A DNA stretch of 64,000 bases from JADZAA01 sp039810485. GTDB lineage: Bacteria; Bacteroidota; Ignavibacteria; Kapaibacteriales; UBA961. The stretch's first letter is position 1, and every line of letters starts with the position of its first letter. Both the position numbers and the translations under genes were made by a program. The stretch spans positions 12,790 to 76,789 of the forward strand of contig JBDHXA010000004.1 in NCBI GenBank assembly GCA_039810485.1. Direction: 5' to 3'. The notes beneath the pieces were generated by a model. That model was not told the DNA's origin. It saw only the letters and a program-made list of their open reading frames with translations, and did not search any database. This document shows, piece by piece, positions 47,546-57,953 of this stretch.

Positions 47546-48723
47546 CGCGACATTTACAAAATATAATTGTTGCTCCCTTTGTTCTATTTTTTGTTTGTTC
47601 TGCCGATGCCGCATTATATTACAGAGGCAACAAAACAAATGAAAAGCAATCAGAATTGCGTAAAGTTCAGCAGCAAATAGTGCAAACCACCAAGCAACTG
47701 CAAAACTTGCAGCGACGAGAAGTCAATCAATCTCAGTCGCTTGGTTCATTCCGAAAGAAGAAGCAGGCAATAGAGTTGCATCTGCTAAACCTCAGAGAAC
47801 AAAAATCCGGCTTGGAAAATGCCTTGACATCGCTAATGCGAAGCGATTCTACTGTTATGACCTCAATGACGACAACTCGCCAGAATTTTGGCAAATATTT
47901 GCGCAAGTTATATATCGCATCATTATACGTGAGCGATGTTTCCACCGATGTTCAGCCTATTTATGCGCGTACAATTGCAGCTGTTATAAAAAAGCGTTTA
48001 CGTGTCATGAATGCAAAGCACGATTCTTTGTCGCGCAGGCACATTTCAATGCTACAGGAATCAATAGAGACATCAGATTTAATGCAGCAAAAGACAAATG
48101 AGAGCAAAACCTTAGATAACACGATTCAGAAAACGCAAGCCACACTGCAAGAAATCAGAACTAATAAGGATCTGATGCAGCAAGAGCTAGTAGAAAAGCG
48201 TCGCTCGGCGGAAAAAATTCGGGCAATAGTGGTGCAGCTGACTGAGGATGAGCGGAAACGGGAGGAAGAACGAAAAGTAGCTGAACAAAAGAGCAAACAA
48301 TCGAAAATCGCGGCGCATCAGAAAAAGAATGTCAAAATAATGAGCGGACTTCACTGGCCAATAAACTCGCGTAAAATCTTTCGGAATTATGGTCAGTATA
48401 GAAATAAGCAAACAAATACTGTGATGGATAATCCCGGCATTGACATAGCTGCTTCTATTGGCACGAATGTAAGTGCCGCTGCTGCCGGAACAGTATCATT
48501 GGTGCACTGGCTTCCGGGCTATAATTCATTGCTTATTATAGATCATGAAAATGGATATAGAACAGTTTACGCCAATTTAGATAAGACAATTGCTATAAAA
48601 GGGCAAAAAGTGGCTGCCGGCGCCCCTATTGGTAGAACTGGCGAATCTGTAGCTGGAAAATTTTTACACTTTGAAGTGTGGCACGGCACGGATCGCGTCA
48701 ATCCTGCAACAATGTTAAAGTAA
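47542..48723 (+). CDS. EnvC-like coiled-coil protein with degenerate LytM/M23 domain
   Basis: 393 residues. Signal peptide, a long coiled coil (~30-260) and a LytM domain (~275-393). The zinc site of M23 peptidases is broken: the usual HxxxD reads N297-P-G-I-D301, the middle His is N345 (YANL) and HxH reads F374-L-H376. That is the state of EnvC/NlpD, which activate cell-wall amidases instead of cutting peptidoglycan. A role in septal cleavage is therefore likely, with the amidase partner elsewhere. The pairing with a crotonase gene has no obvious meaning. Confidence 0.85.
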   Translation: MTRHLQNIIVAPFVLFFVCSADAALYYRGNKTNEKQSELRKVQQQIVQTTKQLQNLQRREVNQSQSLGSFRKKKQAIELHLLNLREQKSGLENALTSLMRSDSTVMTSMTTTRQNFGKYLRKLYIASLYVSDVSTDVQPIYARTIAAVIKKRLRVMNAKHDSLSRRHISMLQESIETSDLMQQKTNESKTLDNTIQKTQATLQEIRTNKDLMQQELVEKRRSAEKIRAIVVQLTEDERKREEERKVAEQKSKQSKIAAHQKKNVKIMSGLHWPINSRKIFRNYGQYRNKQTNTVMDNPGIDIAASIGTNVSAAAAGTVSLVHWLPGYNSLLIIDHENGYRTVYANLDKTIAIKGQKVAAGAPIGRTGESVAGKFLHFEVWHGTDRVNPATMLK

Positions 48724-48862
48724 CATTTTGCTTTCCGTTAAATGCTTCATTATTGTAAAATACTGCTTAGAGAGTGATGCTCTTTTGCTGTTTCAATAGC
48801 AAATCAATAATAGATTTTTTGAACAATTGAAGTTTTTTTAATCATCAATCACCTAACGTTAT

Positions 48863-51214
48863 ATGATATCTCAGTTCTTCATACATATTTTATTCGGTGG
48901 CATATTAGTGTCTTCTGGCACGTATTTTTTAGTATTGCGCGGTCGGCCTGACCTTATCGGGATTGCGCGGAATATATTTAGAGCAACTTCTATTGGCTTG
49001 GCTTTAACGCTGATTATGCTCATAGCCAATGTGCTTTCTCATGATTTTGATTATACGTATGTATGGCGATATTCGTCGCGCGAACTTGGAGCATGGTTTC
49101 TTTTTGCCTCGGGCTATGCAGGTCAGGAAGGAAGTATTCTACTTTGGACCGTTTGGGTTGGCTTGATAGGCATTGCTTTGGTGCCTTATCTGCGCCGGCG
49201 CGAACTCGAGGCCGAAGTTATGGCAGTTTACACTTTGGCCATGGTTTTTATGACGCTGCTGCTTGTCGTTAAAAATCCTTTTAACTATTACTGGGATACT
49301 TTTGCTGCCAATGGATTGCCGGTTGGAATGAAGCCCTTGGACGGTCGCGGACTTAACCCATTATTGCAGAACATTTGGATTACTATACATCCTCCTATTC
49401 TTTTTACAGGATTTGCAGCAATGACAGTTCCATTCTCATTTGCCATTGCCGCATTAATCAGGCGCGATTATCAAAGCTGGATTCAAGTTGCTTTGCCATG
49501 GACGCTGTATGCAACTGCAATTTTGGGATTTGGAATCATGCTCGGCGGATTTTGGGCTTACGAAACTCTTGGCTGGGGCGGATTTTGGGCATGGGATCCA
49601 GTAGAAAATTCTTCGCTGATTCCTTGGCTTTCTGCTGTGGCACTTGTGCATACTATGCTGGTGCAAAAGCGAACAGGCGGCTTAGTCAAAACCAATGTGA
49701 TACTCGCCATGCTTTCTTTTATCCTTGTATTGTATTCTACATTTTTAACGCGTAGTGGCGTTCTTGGCGACACGTCCGTGCATTCATTTGTAGATCCCGG
49801 TATGTTTGCATTTATATTGCTCATACTTTTTATGGCGGTTTTTGTAGCAATTGGCATAGGCATGATAATTTATCGTCGGAAAGACATTTCAGCCGAAGCG
49901 GCTAATTTCTCGCCTGCATCACGCGAATTTGCGCTTACTATTGGCTCAGCTTTGGTGCTTGCAAGCGCTATTCTTGTATTTATCGGCACGAGCTGGCCGC
50001 TCATAGCCGATCTGACCGGGCTGCCCAAAGTTGCAATTGACCCTTCGTTTTATAATTCTACGCATTTGCCTTTAGCCGCTGCAGTTATGATTGTGAACGG
50101 CTTTGCTATAGCGCTTCGATGGAAAGCAAAAAGTTTTAACGGCATTTGGAAAACTCTAATATTTTCAGGTTCGTTAGCAGCTGTTGCAACTTTGGCTATG
50201 TCATTTTTTGGCGTGCGCGACATAATGTTTGTGCTTCTTGGCTTTGGATCTTGGTTTGCATTATTTATGAATTTGGAGATTGGATTAACAGTAATTCGAG
50301 CAAAATTTACTTCAATCGGCGCATATCTTTCCCATGCCGGCATTGCATTGTTAATGCTTGGAATAATGACCACTTCACGCTATTCCGTAACCGAGCATGC
50401 CATGCTTGTGAAAAATCAGCCAACGGATATTCTTGGGTATAAGCTTACATATCTGGGACGCGAGCAAATAGAAAAAGAATACACTGATAGAGAAAAATTT
50501 CGTTTTACTGTAAAAGTTCAGCGCGGAAATGCTGAAGGCGAGGTTCATCCAATCATGTATTTTAGCGATTTTAATCAGCGCCAGTCGGCTTTCTTAGAGC
50601 CCGGAATACATTGGACAGCTTCGAAAGATGTTTATATTTCGCCTAAAACATTTGAAGAGCTTGACGGTACGCCAATGCGCGCGCTAACAAAAGGACAAAC
50701 ATCGGAATTTCCGACAGATACTTCCATGAAAATTGAATTTCTTTCCTTCGATATGTCGTCCATGAAAAATGGCTCGAAAGATGGAATAATTAGACCTGCC
50801 GCTGTTGTTCATGTGATAAATAACAATAGGACTGATACAATTACGCTTCATACGACAATAAACATGCAAACCATGGAGAGTGTTCCAGAACCGGTAAAAG
50901 TTCCCGGAACATCACAAGAAATTTCATTTATGAAAATAATACCCGATCGTGAAAATTTAGATAAATCGCAAGCAACATTTGGATTTATAGACACAACAAA
51001 GCCCGCTCCAAAGCCGCGGGAAGTATTCACGGCAGAAATTACAATTAAGCCATATATCAGTTTGGTGTGGGCCGGAGTTATTGCAATGGTAGGGGGATTT
51101 TTTATTTCAATAATTCGATATGCCGGCCAGGCAAAACGTTCTGCAGAGCGTCGCAATGAAATAAAAAGTCAATTAATAACAAAAGAGCAGGTTGAAGAAA
51201 AAATAAACGAATAA
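48863..51214 (+). CDS. ccmF: Cytochrome c-type biogenesis protein CcmF/CcsA family
   Basis: 783 residues with about 14-15 membrane segments. The haem-handling WWD motif reads WGGFWAWDPVENSSLIPW (238-255), preceded by GQEGSILLW and HPPILFTGFAAM with conserved histidines. The large extracytoplasmic segment at ~525-740 is followed by a last helix. It ligates haem to apocytochrome c on the periplasmic side. No other ccm gene is adjacent. Confidence 0.92.
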   Translation: MISQFFIHILFGGILVSSGTYFLVLRGRPDLIGIARNIFRATSIGLALTLIMLIANVLSHDFDYTYVWRYSSRELGAWFLFASGYAGQEGSILLWTVWVGLIGIALVPYLRRRELEAEVMAVYTLAMVFMTLLLVVKNPFNYYWDTFAANGLPVGMKPLDGRGLNPLLQNIWITIHPPILFTGFAAMTVPFSFAIAALIRRDYQSWIQVALPWTLYATAILGFGIMLGGFWAYETLGWGGFWAWDPVENSSLIPWLSAVALVHTMLVQKRTGGLVKTNVILAMLSFILVLYSTFLTRSGVLGDTSVHSFVDPGMFAFILLILFMAVFVAIGIGMIIYRRKDISAEAANFSPASREFALTIGSALVLASAILVFIGTSWPLIADLTGLPKVAIDPSFYNSTHLPLAAAVMIVNGFAIALRWKAKSFNGIWKTLIFSGSLAAVATLAMSFFGVRDIMFVLLGFGSWFALFMNLEIGLTVIRAKFTSIGAYLSHAGIALLMLGIMTTSRYSVTEHAMLVKNQPTDILGYKLTYLGREQIEKEYTDREKFRFTVKVQRGNAEGEVHPIMYFSDFNQRQSAFLEPGIHWTASKDVYISPKTFEELDGTPMRALTKGQTSEFPTDTSMKIEFLSFDMSSMKNGSKDGIIRPAAVVHVINNNRTDTITLHTTINMQTMESVPEPVKVPGTSQEISFMKIIPDRENLDKSQATFGFIDTTKPAPKPREVFTAEITIKPYISLVWAGVIAMVGGFFISIIRYAGQAKRSAERRNEIKSQLITKEQVEEKINE

Positions 51215-51361
51215 AAAACGAGATATTTCTTGTTGAATAAATGTAAATGTTAAATAAAAAATAAATGAATCCAACATATTAACTCATCTAATTTTATTTC
51301 CTAATATAGCTATTAATAGTTTGATGAAGGTTTTTTATTCTCAATAATAATTTGTGAAAAA

Positions 51362-54202
51362 ATGATTCAGAGAGCTAAATTGATTTTCCTTTTTTGGACT
51401 TTATTGAGCACTTCTGCTGCAGCGCAAAATTCTCACGTTCCCGAAGTGCAGCAGGGCGCTGTCATGGTGAGAATGCGCGCTGGATATTCGATTGACGAAA
51501 TTAAGAAAATATTGCCTGCAAGATCAATTCATGCGTTGCTGCTGCCTTCGCAATCGCTTACTTACAATCCAAAAGCCGCTCCACGAATGATGCAGGCAAG
51601 CGTTGAGCAAATCACAAGTTTGCGCTTGGCAGAAGAACCGGTTCTGCGCACATTCAGAGTTGAATATACAGGCCATGAATCGCCGTATCACGTCTGCAAG
51701 CGATTAGCTGCTATGTCTTCTGTTGAATTAGCCGAGCCAAAGTACATTGAAAAAGTTTTTTACGCGCCAAATGATCCGGATTTAGGCAGGCAAACATACT
51801 TGAAAGTCATTAATGCATTCGATGCTTGGAGCATTTATTCCGGCGATTCAAATATCGTTGTTGGCATTTGCGATAATGGTGTTGACAAAAATCACGAAGA
51901 TATAGCAGGCAACATCGCGCGAAATTGGGGAGAAATCCCCGGAAATGGAAAAGATGATGACGGCAATGGCTATACTGATGATTATGACGGAGTTAATCTG
52001 GCGTCATTTGTCGATGACGGCACAAAGCCCGGGGAAACATATATTAAAGACAGCCACGGAACAAGCGTTGCCGGACTAGCCGGTGCTACAATGAATAATT
52101 CCATTGGCATAGCCGGCGTCGGGGGAAAATGTCGAATATTCCCTATCAAAGCAGGGCGATTCGGAAATAGCGGCGTTTATTACGGTTATGAAGGCATTGT
52201 CTATGCAGCTATACGCGGCTTTGCTGTGGTAAACTGCAGTTGGGGATCTGTGAATACATATTCGGCGTTGAACGAGTCGCTTGTCAATTTTGCCATTGCG
52301 AGAGGCACTGTTGTGGTAGCTGCAGCTGGTAATGAACAGATTACTGCTCCTATGTATCCCGCCGGGTATTTTGGCGTATTAGGCGTCGGAGCTTCTGAAT
52401 TTACTGATAGAATAGCAAATTATTCTGCAATCGGAGCGCATGTGAAAGTAATAGCTCCCGGCGTATCAGTTTATACTACAGACAATGATAATAGATATGC
52501 AAATTTTGACGGAACTTCGGCAGCTTCTCCAATTGCTGCCGGTTTTGTGGCGCTGATACGAGGAAAGCATCCTAACTTAGATCCTTTGCAAACTGTTGAG
52601 TTTGCAAGGTTATGCGGCGATGATATACGAGATCAAAACTCCTATTATGCTTCAATGCTTCCTCTGCGCATAAACGTGCTGAAAGCAATGCAGCGCGATC
52701 CATTTTCAATGCCTGCAATTTCTTTTGTTGATAGTAAATTTACAGTCCGCGACACCATGAAGACGCGCTTTTCCTTTGGCGATACGGTAACAATGATTTT
52801 GCGTGTGAAAAATTATTTGGGAAAGGCCGCCAATATTCGATTTGAGTTTTCTCAGCCAGATGTATTTCAACCTCTTATATTGCTTGATTCAGTTGTGAAA
52901 CTACATACTTTGGACGGAAGCGCAACTGCCGAGGTAGGAGAATTTCGCTTCGTAGTCAACGATCGAATCTCCACGCCAGTTATGATGAGAATGGATGTCG
53001 AATCTGACGAAAATTACCAAGATTTTTTTCTTTTTCCAATAACGCCTGCAAGCGATGTAACAATCTTTCAAAACGAAGGAATTGCAATTACTGCTGCCGA
53101 TAACGGTTCTATCGGCTATGCCGGCGATAAAAGTTCGCTTCGAGGGAGAGGATTATTGATTAAACCGTATTCAAATATTCTTCCTGCGACTGCCTATTCC
53201 GGCTTTGCCACTGCGCTGATTGCAACTGCCGACAATCACAAAGTGATGGCAGCTTTGCCGGTTTGGTCGGATTTTGGCGCGCGGAAAAAACTAATAGAGC
53301 CAGAAGAAAACGTCTCGATTTTGGCGGATACTTGCGGGGATTTTCCTGTTCAGCGCATCGGAATCGAACTTCGAGCTAAATATTTGGTAAATAGCGGAAC
53401 TTTGCCGGCTATAAAAATTCAGTTGACAGCAAAAAATGAAACCGACAAAGATATATCTCAGATTTCGCTCGGCTATTATTTCGATTGGGATATAGGCAGT
53501 TTGGGTGAAAACAACAGAGTACAATTATACCCTGAAGGAAACTCTGGATCGCCGGGAGCAACTGTTGCTGGCATCGCTTGGCGCGATGGTAATTATCCTT
53601 TTGTAGGCGTAGCATCGCAATCATTCGCATCTGGCGCTATACCTCAATTTGCAGGCATTGATGCAAGCGAGTTTTATGGCAATACTCAAGAGATTAAAGA
53701 TCAATTGTTTAAAATGGTAGATTCAGAGACGTCAATGCAATTTTTAAATGCCGGTGATATTGCAATGTCGGCAGGCATGAAATTTCCTGGATTGCTTGCG
53801 CCGGGTGAATCAAAAGAGTGTAGTATTTGCATTGCAGCTTCATTAGATAAAAATGTTATGCGTGAGGCACTGCAGCAATGTTTGCAAGGCAATGTAGTTT
53901 CGTCAGGTGACAAGTACGCTCTTGTAGAAAATAATGATGCCAGCTATTTTACTGTCAGCCCGCAACCTGTTGTAACAACGGCGTATTATCATGGAAAGCT
54001 ACTTGCGACGACAAGTCAGAATTGTGAAATGTATGTACTCGACAATTTAGGCCGCATCGTTGATAAGTTTAGCATAACAACTGATATAAATGGATATTTT
54101 TCAGGTAATATTTATGTTTCTGATTTTCACTCCGGAATTTACAGATTGCTCATTATTTCCGGTCAGACGGCTATTTCCAAGCCAATATATATTGTTAGAT
54201 GA
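51362..54202 (+). CDS. Subtilisin-like serine protease (S8) with T9SS sorting domain
   Basis: 946 residues. The signal peptide ends near LLSTSAAAQ, followed by an inhibitor-type propeptide (~25-135). The catalytic triad is intact: D171 (GICDNGVD), H232 (DSHGTSVAG), S386 (GTSAASP), with Asn in AAAGNE for the oxyanion. It carries a calcium-site-like insert (NGKDDDGNGYTDDYDG). Residues ~450-860 are beta-rich, and the last ~75 are a T9SS tail (TVSPQPVVTTAYYHG ... GIYRLLIISG). Predicted secreted or surface-bound protease. Confidence 0.9.
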   Translation: MIQRAKLIFLFWTLLSTSAAAQNSHVPEVQQGAVMVRMRAGYSIDEIKKILPARSIHALLLPSQSLTYNPKAAPRMMQASVEQITSLRLAEEPVLRTFRVEYTGHESPYHVCKRLAAMSSVELAEPKYIEKVFYAPNDPDLGRQTYLKVINAFDAWSIYSGDSNIVVGICDNGVDKNHEDIAGNIARNWGEIPGNGKDDDGNGYTDDYDGVNLASFVDDGTKPGETYIKDSHGTSVAGLAGATMNNSIGIAGVGGKCRIFPIKAGRFGNSGVYYGYEGIVYAAIRGFAVVNCSWGSVNTYSALNESLVNFAIARGTVVVAAAGNEQITAPMYPAGYFGVLGVGASEFTDRIANYSAIGAHVKVIAPGVSVYTTDNDNRYANFDGTSAASPIAAGFVALIRGKHPNLDPLQTVEFARLCGDDIRDQNSYYASMLPLRINVLKAMQRDPFSMPAISFVDSKFTVRDTMKTRFSFGDTVTMILRVKNYLGKAANIRFEFSQPDVFQPLILLDSVVKLHTLDGSATAEVGEFRFVVNDRISTPVMMRMDVESDENYQDFFLFPITPASDVTIFQNEGIAITAADNGSIGYAGDKSSLRGRGLLIKPYSNILPATAYSGFATALIATADNHKVMAALPVWSDFGARKKLIEPEENVSILADTCGDFPVQRIGIELRAKYLVNSGTLPAIKIQLTAKNETDKDISQISLGYYFDWDIGSLGENNRVQLYPEGNSGSPGATVAGIAWRDGNYPFVGVASQSFASGAIPQFAGIDASEFYGNTQEIKDQLFKMVDSETSMQFLNAGDIAMSAGMKFPGLLAPGESKECSICIAASLDKNVMREALQQCLQGNVVSSGDKYALVENNDASYFTVSPQPVVTTAYYHGKLLATTSQNCEMYVLDNLGRIVDKFSITTDINGYFSGNIYVSDFHSGIYRLLIISGQTAISKPIYIVR

Positions 54203-54265
54203 TATATTTTTGTAATAATGAGTGTATCTATATAATAATTATGACGCTTGCAATAATTGCGCTGT

Positions 54266-54313
54266 GCAAAATAAATAATGTCGCAAAATAAATAATGTCG
54301 CAAAATAAATAAT
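54266..54313. repeat. 17-base tandem repeat, 2.8 copies
   Basis: Unit GCAAAATAAATAATGTC at 54266-54282 and 54283-54299, with a partial third unit to 54313. It ends 14 bases before the ATG of the next gene, in its likely 5' untranslated or promoter region. Copy-number change would alter spacing by 17 bases. Confidence 0.9.
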
Positions 54314-54327
54314 TTGCAGTTAATCCC

Positions 54328-55509
54328 ATGAAAAAAAAAGTTGCTATAAAGTTATATTTTGTTTTTTATATTGGAAGTTCAATATTATGCTCAGCGCAGA
54401 ATTTTGGAGCTCGAATCGATAAGGGAATTATAGACAATGCTTCATTAAAAGAAGCATCGGGAATAGCTTCTAGTAGGCGGAATCCTGCTATTTTATGGTC
54501 ACATAATGATTCGGGCGATAAATCTCGACTGTTTGCTTTGACTACTTCAGCCAAATTAGCTGGAATTTACAATATTAAAAATGCAGAAAATCGTGATTGG
54601 GAAGATATTTGCACCGGAATAATAGACAATGCGCCCTATATTTTTGTTGGCGATATTGGCGATAATGATGCAAAGTATGATATAAAAACAATTTACAAAA
54701 TACCTGAACCGTGGATAGACGAGAATCAAAATTTTATAAACGACGAAATTAAAGGCGCGGAAAAAATTCGCTTCCGATATCCTGACGGACAGCGCGATGC
54801 TGAGACGCTAATGTTCGACAATAAAACGAGCGATCTTTTTGTCGTATCCAAACGCGAAGATTCGGTTCATGTCTATAGGCTTGAATATCCGCAGTCAACA
54901 ACGGAAATTATTATTCCCGAACATGTTGCAACACTTCCTTATAAAATGGTCGTGTCGGGTGATATTTCGCCTAACGGCTCTGAAATTCTCTTGAAAAATT
55001 ATCAAACTGTATATTATTTTCAGCGAGCCGATGGTGAAAGCGTAGCAGAAGCGCTTTTAAAGACGCCAAAGATTATTTCTCAATATATCACCGAGCCGCA
55101 AGGCGAAGGGATTTGCTTTGATGCATCCGGCGAGGGATTCTATACGATCAGCGAGGAATCTCCATTAAAACTGCCTGTGCATCTCTACTATTACCCGCGC
55201 CAGAGTAATCGAGTGCAAGAAATGAACGGGGCCGGCGAATCTGCCGGCAATAGCATAGACACTGTTATTCCTTCGCATATTGACGGCTCTCTTGCCGTCA
55301 AATTTACATTGGCGGCCCCCGCGACGGCCGAGTTTTTTCTCTATGACCTTTCGGGAAAATTTTCGCCTCTCATTGCATATCAAAATATGACCGCCGGAAA
55401 ACATGAAGCGATAATTCCGGCGCCTGAATTGGCAGGAGGCACATACCGTCTTATGCTACGTACAGGAACGGATAATGAGACGTCTTTTGTGTTCAATACT
55501 TGGCGATGA
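54328..55509 (+). CDS. Secreted propeller-like protein with T9SS-like tail
   Basis: 393 residues. The signal peptide ends near ILCSAQ. The body matches a recognisable but unnamed conserved pattern: EASGIASSRRNPAILWSHNDSG, RLFAL, AENRDWEDICTG, YIFVGDIGDN, YKIPEP, DAETLMFD. The last ~90 residues read VKFTLAAPATAEFFLYDLSGKF ... GGTYRLMLRTG, which resembles a T9SS tail. It overlaps the thiamine pyrophosphokinase gene by ATGA. Confidence 0.78.
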   Translation: MKKKVAIKLYFVFYIGSSILCSAQNFGARIDKGIIDNASLKEASGIASSRRNPAILWSHNDSGDKSRLFALTTSAKLAGIYNIKNAENRDWEDICTGIIDNAPYIFVGDIGDNDAKYDIKTIYKIPEPWIDENQNFINDEIKGAEKIRFRYPDGQRDAETLMFDNKTSDLFVVSKREDSVHVYRLEYPQSTTEIIIPEHVATLPYKMVVSGDISPNGSEILLKNYQTVYYFQRADGESVAEALLKTPKIISQYITEPQGEGICFDASGEGFYTISEESPLKLPVHLYYYPRQSNRVQEMNGAGESAGNSIDTVIPSHIDGSLAVKFTLAAPATAEFFLYDLSGKFSPLIAYQNMTAGKHEAIIPAPELAGGTYRLMLRTGTDNETSFVFNTWR

Positions 55510-56186
55510 AAGTACATTTTTCTTCACATGGATTTGATGTTTTGCTTGCTTTAGGCGGCGCTTTGCCACCTAAAGAGTTCTTTCAGAGAAGCAGTAATAT
55601 TCCAGTTATGGCTGCTGACGGAGCTGCATTTGCTCTCGCGAAGCATGGCGTAGATGTTCAAGCTATTGTTGGAGATTTTGACTCGCTGTCTTATAAATGC
55701 AGAGCTTTGCCGGAACTTGAACATGCGGTTTATATTACAGATAGAGGACAAGAAACAAATGACTTTGAAAAACTTTTGAACTATGCTATTAAACAAGGCA
55801 AGAAAAGTTTTTTGCTTTGCGGTTTCCAAGGAGGCGAGCTTGAGCATACATTGAATAATTGGAGCGTACTGATGAAAATTTCGGAAGAATATTCTGAAAA
55901 TTTATTTTTTTGCATTTATGATAATGGCCGATATACGATGCCAATAAGAAAATCCATTGAAATATCACTTTATTCTGGGGAAATTATTTCGTTAATTCCG
56001 CAGCCGTTTGCACGGTTGACGACACATGGGCTTGCGTGGCAGCTTAGGAACGAAGAATTACGCTTGGGGCAGCGCGAAGGTGCGCGCAATCGCGTTGTGG
56101 ACAGCAATGTCAGTATTGAGTTGCATGAGGGCAGTTATCTTCTTTGCTGCAACGATCGGCTTCCGTTAGCTCCTTCATTTGAATAA
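55506..56186 (+). CDS. thiN: Thiamine pyrophosphokinase
   Basis: 226 residues from the ATG at 55506 inside the ATGA overlap; a TTG two codons upstream is less likely. Family motifs: AADGAAFALAKHG, IVGDFDSL (GDFDS 56-60), ETNDFEKLLNYA, GFQGGELEHTLNN. Catalyses thiamine plus ATP to thiamine diphosphate. The conserved G-x-R-x-DH of the family reads GGELEH here, and coupling to a secreted protein gene is unusual, but the fold signature is clear. Confidence 0.85.
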   Translation: MKVHFSSHGFDVLLALGGALPPKEFFQRSSNIPVMAADGAAFALAKHGVDVQAIVGDFDSLSYKCRALPELEHAVYITDRGQETNDFEKLLNYAIKQGKKSFLLCGFQGGELEHTLNNWSVLMKISEEYSENLFFCIYDNGRYTMPIRKSIEISLYSGEIISLIPQPFARLTTHGLAWQLRNEELRLGQREGARNRVVDSNVSIELHEGSYLLCCNDRLPLAPSFE

Positions 56187-56422
56187 CCATTTTTTAGAAT
56201 TAGATGATTAAACGCGTTGTTAAATGGCAGCAACTCGAACAATGGAATAAAGCTATTCTAAAAAAGATCTAAAAGAGAGACAGAATATTTAACAATATTT
56301 TCATAGGTCTTGTGAGATGCCTTGTAAACAATAAAACATCATTTGAAAGCAAATCCAATCCATAGTTTTTTAAATCTTTCAATGTGTAAATTAGCAAATG
56401 TCAATTTGTATGCATTAGAACT

Positions 56423-57133
56423 ATGAAAATTGTAACATCGCTTCTTACCCTTTTTATAATAAGCTTTTGCTTCGAAGTTATTCATGCGCAGCAAACAGGC
56501 AGGGCGCCGGATATTCTTGTCAATGATACTAATATTGTGTTTATCTCGCCGCGCCCTCTTTTGGAAGATTCGCTTGTAACGATTCCAGCAAAGTATATTA
56601 TAGGAATGAATATTTTTATTTCAGGCAACGGATATGGTGGCGGAGCATTCTATCAGCGCATTATTTCAAAATCAATGTTATTGTTTGCCGATTTGGGCAT
56701 ATCGGGTGCTCGCAATACCGATGAGCAAGAACTTTACGACCCATATTCGAATTCATATCTCGTTCCTGAGAAAATAAACCGCTTGTATTTATTGCCTCTA
56801 ATGTTTGGAGTGCAATATCGAGTGCTTTCAGATGTATTCACAGATTCTTTCCGTCCTTTTGTGGGAATCGGCATCGGTCCAGCATGTATTATAGCTACTC
56901 CTTATAAGCGTGAATTTTTTAGCTCATTCGGCTATAGCACACTCTATGTTAAGCCCGGAGGATTTATTGGCATTGGCGCTAATATAGGAGGATTTGGACG
57001 CAATGTCAGCGGAATATCCATGCGCTATTATATAATACCTTTTGGAAATGGGGGGTTGGAAAGCATTAGAAATTTGCCAATAACTGATTTTGGCGGTATT
57101 TTCCTTGCATTAAACATTGGCTGGGCATATTAA
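56423..57133 (+). CDS. Outer-membrane beta-barrel-type protein of unknown function
   Basis: 236 residues. The signal peptide ends near EVIHAQ. After ~residue 55 come amphipathic strands typical of small porin-like barrels (YIIGMNIFISGNGYGGGAFYQRI, LLPLMFGVQYRVL, FRPFVGIGIGPACI, FGGIFLALNIGWAY), ending in an aromatic residue. No named family recognised. Alone, with 236 and 225 featureless AT-rich bases on either side. Confidence 0.7.
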   Translation: MKIVTSLLTLFIISFCFEVIHAQQTGRAPDILVNDTNIVFISPRPLLEDSLVTIPAKYIIGMNIFISGNGYGGGAFYQRIISKSMLLFADLGISGARNTDEQELYDPYSNSYLVPEKINRLYLLPLMFGVQYRVLSDVFTDSFRPFVGIGIGPACIIATPYKREFFSSFGYSTLYVKPGGFIGIGANIGGFGRNVSGISMRYYIIPFGNGGLESIRNLPITDFGGIFLALNIGWAY

Positions 57134-57358
57134 TTTAACCGTCAAAATTGAGTAAAAAAATAATGTAGGATAAAATAAAATCATATTTAGAGTAGCAAAA
57201 AATTGGAATAGCATATATTTTATTGTATATTTGAGTTGGCACCAAAGAAGTTCTTACGTGCATTACAGCAAATTGTGTAACAATAAACATATAATTCAAG
57301 TCCTTGTTGTATCAGGAGCATATTTGAAGGCATTTTTCTCACTGATTTAATTTTTCAA

Positions 57359-57931
57359 ATGCACAGTTTCAAGCAGACAACAACATATTCAGATGCTGAG
57401 CTATTTTCAATGCTTTCATCAAATCGTACAGAAGTGGCTCAAACCGGCCTCGCTACATTGTACGATCGATATTCACAGCGCATTTTTACATATTGTAGGA
57501 AAATTGTCGGAAATACGACGGTAGCCGAAGATCTGCTACAAGAGACATTTGCTCGTTTTTTTGAATCTGCGCGGCAATTGCGCTCGGCAGAAAATGTTGC
57601 TGGATATCTATTTGCTATTGCTCGCAATCAATGTCTAAACTATAAAACAAAGCGTCGTGAAGAATTGATTTTGCCTGAAGAAATAGAAATTATATCGCGA
57701 GATCGCCCTTATGAACAGCAGGAATTGTTAGAAATACTTGACCGCGCTCTCGATCTATTGCCTGACGATTATCGTGAAGCATTTATTCTGCGCGAATATA
57801 ATGGAATGTCGTACAACGAAATAGCCGATGCTTTATGCGTTACTCTCGATATAGTGAAAGTTCGTCTGTTTCGCGCCAAGAAAAAACTGCGCGAAATTCT
57901 TGCTCCTTACCTCATTGATTTGGATGTCTGA
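57359..57931 (+). CDS. ECF-type RNA polymerase sigma factor
   Basis: 190 residues, usual for group 4 sigma factors. Region 2: ATLYDRYSQRIFTYCRKIVGN, AEDLLQETFARFFESA and FAIARNQCLNYKTKRR. Region 4: LDLLPDDYREAFILREYNGMSYNEIADALCVTLDIVKVRLFRAKKKLREIL with its helix-turn-helix. It is followed 22 bases later by a gene with an anti-sigma-like N-terminus, so the pair probably forms a regulated module. Confidence 0.92.
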   Translation: MHSFKQTTTYSDAELFSMLSSNRTEVAQTGLATLYDRYSQRIFTYCRKIVGNTTVAEDLLQETFARFFESARQLRSAENVAGYLFAIARNQCLNYKTKRREELILPEEIEIISRDRPYEQQELLEILDRALDLLPDDYREAFILREYNGMSYNEIADALCVTLDIVKVRLFRAKKKLREILAPYLIDLDV

Positions 57932-57953
57932 TGACTTAACATAAAAAATCGAA

